The translations under genes were made by a program, and so were the position numbers. The notes below the pieces were generated by a model that saw nothing but the letters and a program-made list of their open reading frames with translations, was not told where the DNA came from and did no database searches. This document shows positions 5,928 through 6,992 of a stretch of 6,992 bases of DNA, in pieces. Each line of letters begins with the position of its first letter. The stretch's first letter is position 1. Where the stretch lies: the NCBI GenBank assembly GCA_007117235.1, contig SKGY01000006.1, positions 1-6,992 on the forward strand, written 5' to 3'. The stretch comes from Balneolaceae bacterium. Lineage in GTDB: Bacteria > Bacteroidota > Rhodothermia > Balneolales > Balneolaceae.

Positions 5928-6018
5928 CTAATATAGTTGTGTGATGTAAGCCTTTCCTTCTTTGTGTATCTTAGCGCTTTTTGCGGTTACTACTTTTTGA
6001 ATTTAAGAGACACGTTTC

Positions 6019-6992
6019 ATGCCTGAACTCCTCAAAAATTTGTATAACGATACCTTTTTCGATCATTTTACCTACGAAATGAAACGTGTGGAGCCGGGAT
6101 TCGATCGTGATGAGTTCCAAAATCTCGTGCTTGATGAGCAGTGGAAACAGCGTGAGCTTAAAGATCGCATGAAGCATATTGCTGTTGTGTTGGAACAGAC
6201 ACTGAATCTTAATTTTGATGAGGCTTGTGATCGGTTCATTGCATTGGCAGAAAATGTGCAAAATGCTCAAGAGGGTAAATACGCTCTTGAGTATATGTTT
6301 CTTCCGGAATATGTTGAGAGATTTGGACTCAATCAATTTGATCTCTCTGTGGATACGATGGAGCAAATTACATCACTCACTAGTTGTGAATTTGCAGTAA
6401 GGCCTTTTATAGTTAAGTATGGAGACAAAATGATGAATAAGATGGGGACGTGGTCAGACCATGAAAATCATCACGTGCGAAGACTTTCTAGTGAAGGGTG
6501 CCGACCGCGACTTCCATGGGCAATGGCTTTGCCTGAGTTCAAAAAAGATCCCAACCCAATTCTACCCATCTTGGAAAATTTAAAAGATGACAATTCTGAG
6601 TATGTTCGCCGAAGCGTGGCTAATAACCTGAACGATATTTCCAAAGACCATCCGCAGCTGGTGTTGTCAATCGGAAGAAATTGGATCGGGAATTTAGAAG
6701 AGACCGACCGAATCATTAAGCACGCATGTCGCACGTTGTTAAAAAAAGGAAATAACGAAGCGCTGAGTCTGTTTGGTTTTGGAATGCCAAAGGGTATCAA
6801 TGTTTCAGACCTCAAACTCCAAAGAGACTTAATCTCAATTGGTGATAGACTGGATTTTTCATTCACACTCGAAAACAACAGTAAAGAGGAGCAAAAACTG
6901 CGGGTAGAATATGCTATTGGTTATGTGAAGTCAAATGGATCAATCAGCCGTAAAGTCTTCAAAATCAGCGAAAAAAATTATCCGGCAGGAGT
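6019..6992 (+). CDS. alkC: AlkC-type DNA alkylation repair glycosylase, 3' end outside window
   Basis: The frame is open from ATG at 6019 to the window edge (324 complete codons, no stop), so the C-terminus is missing. AlkC enzymes are HEAT-like-repeat DNA glycosylases that remove cationic N-methylated bases such as 3-methylcytosine and 3-methyladenine without flipping them. The sequence opens with the typical PELLKNLYNDTFFD, then DEQWKQRELKDRMKHI (39-54), CEFAVRPFIVKYG (123-135), SDHENHHVRRLSSEG (146-160), RPRLPWAMALPEFKKDPNPI (162-181), EYVRRSVANNLNDISKDHP (194-212) and IIKHACRTLLKKGN (232-245), all family hallmarks. From about residue 258 a beta-rich segment begins (INVSDLKLQRDLISIGDRLDFSFTLENNS...), matching the C-terminal Ig-like domain of the longer AlkC subgroup. 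Only a weak purine patch (aagaga) precedes the ATG. It lies 91 bp downstream of the tRNA on the same strand with no clear terminator between. Confidence 0.93.
   Translation, partial: MPELLKNLYNDTFFDHFTYEMKRVEPGFDRDEFQNLVLDEQWKQRELKDRMKHIAVVLEQTLNLNFDEACDRFIALAENVQNAQEGKYALEYMFLPEYVERFGLNQFDLSVDTMEQITSLTSCEFAVRPFIVKYGDKMMNKMGTWSDHENHHVRRLSSEGCRPRLPWAMALPEFKKDPNPILPILENLKDDNSEYVRRSVANNLNDISKDHPQLVLSIGRNWIGNLEETDRIIKHACRTLLKKGNNEALSLFGFGMPKGINVSDLKLQRDLISIGDRLDFSFTLENNSKEEQKLRVEYAIGYVKSNGSISRKVFKISEKNYPAG

Noticed and set aside
5573..5944. 123-codon plus-strand frame across the CoA-transferase start and the tRNA
   Set aside because: Its C-terminal part is the translated tRNA-Leu gene and its start lies inside the CoA-transferase gene. 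The peptide has no protein-like features.
5975..5985. CGC-TTTTT-GCG as a tRNA or attenuator hairpin
   Set aside because: It has only three base pairs, and the T run is in the loop rather than after the stem.
5971..6878. Minus-strand and short plus-strand frames (5971-6366, 6215-6400, 6471-6878) as genes
   Set aside because: They all overlap the AlkC reading frame, which shows long, continuous family motifs from 6019 to the window end.

Overview
The window looks like a chromosomal segment of a member of the Bacteroidota/Balneolota/Rhodothermota group. This rests on AT-leaning DNA, a near-absence of strong Shine-Dalgarno sites, -33/-7 promoter-like elements of the TTTG / TAnnTTTG type, a lipoprotein with an acidic stretch after the lipobox cysteine, a tRNA without an encoded CCA, and the general look of the proteins. 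The assignment is an inference from composition and style, not from a marker gene.

Layout: (1) 56-814 (+), a PlsC-type lysophospholipid acyltransferase, converging on and overlapping a small four-helix membrane protein of unknown function, 801-1244 (-). (2) A 255-bp gap, 1245-1499, in which I found no gene, RNA or convincing promoter. (3) 1500-1991 (+), a protein resembling putative phage-type metallopeptidases but with HQLLH where the active site should read HExxH. It converges at a 12-bp gap on 2004-2570 (-), a small protein with a degenerate P-loop/AAA+-like layout. (4) 2748-4190 (-), a 480-residue secreted lipoprotein with a carboxypeptidase-regulatory-like domain, a glycine/aspartate hinge and three Ig-like domains. 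It is followed by a clear rho-independent terminator (2690-2729) and preceded by two overlapping inverted repeats on a promoter-like element. (5) 4337-5608 (-), a 4-hydroxybutyrate/acetyl-CoA-type CoA transferase with its catalytic glutamate in place. (6) 5844-5927 (+), tRNA-Leu(CAA), with a well-placed Bacteroidota-type promoter. (7) 6019 to the window end (+), an AlkC-type DNA alkylation repair glycosylase whose 3' end lies outside the window.

The genes do not form one pathway. Most are single transcription units in alternating or convergent orientation: phospholipid synthesis, a cell-surface lipoprotein, acyl-CoA metabolism, translation and DNA repair. No insertion sequence, integrase, CRISPR array or other mobile-element hallmark is visible. 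The part least explained by known biology is the convergent pair at 1500-2570, where two small proteins each keep the outline of an enzyme family but have lost or changed its key catalytic residues. The most interesting non-coding structure is the double dyad at 4227-4261.
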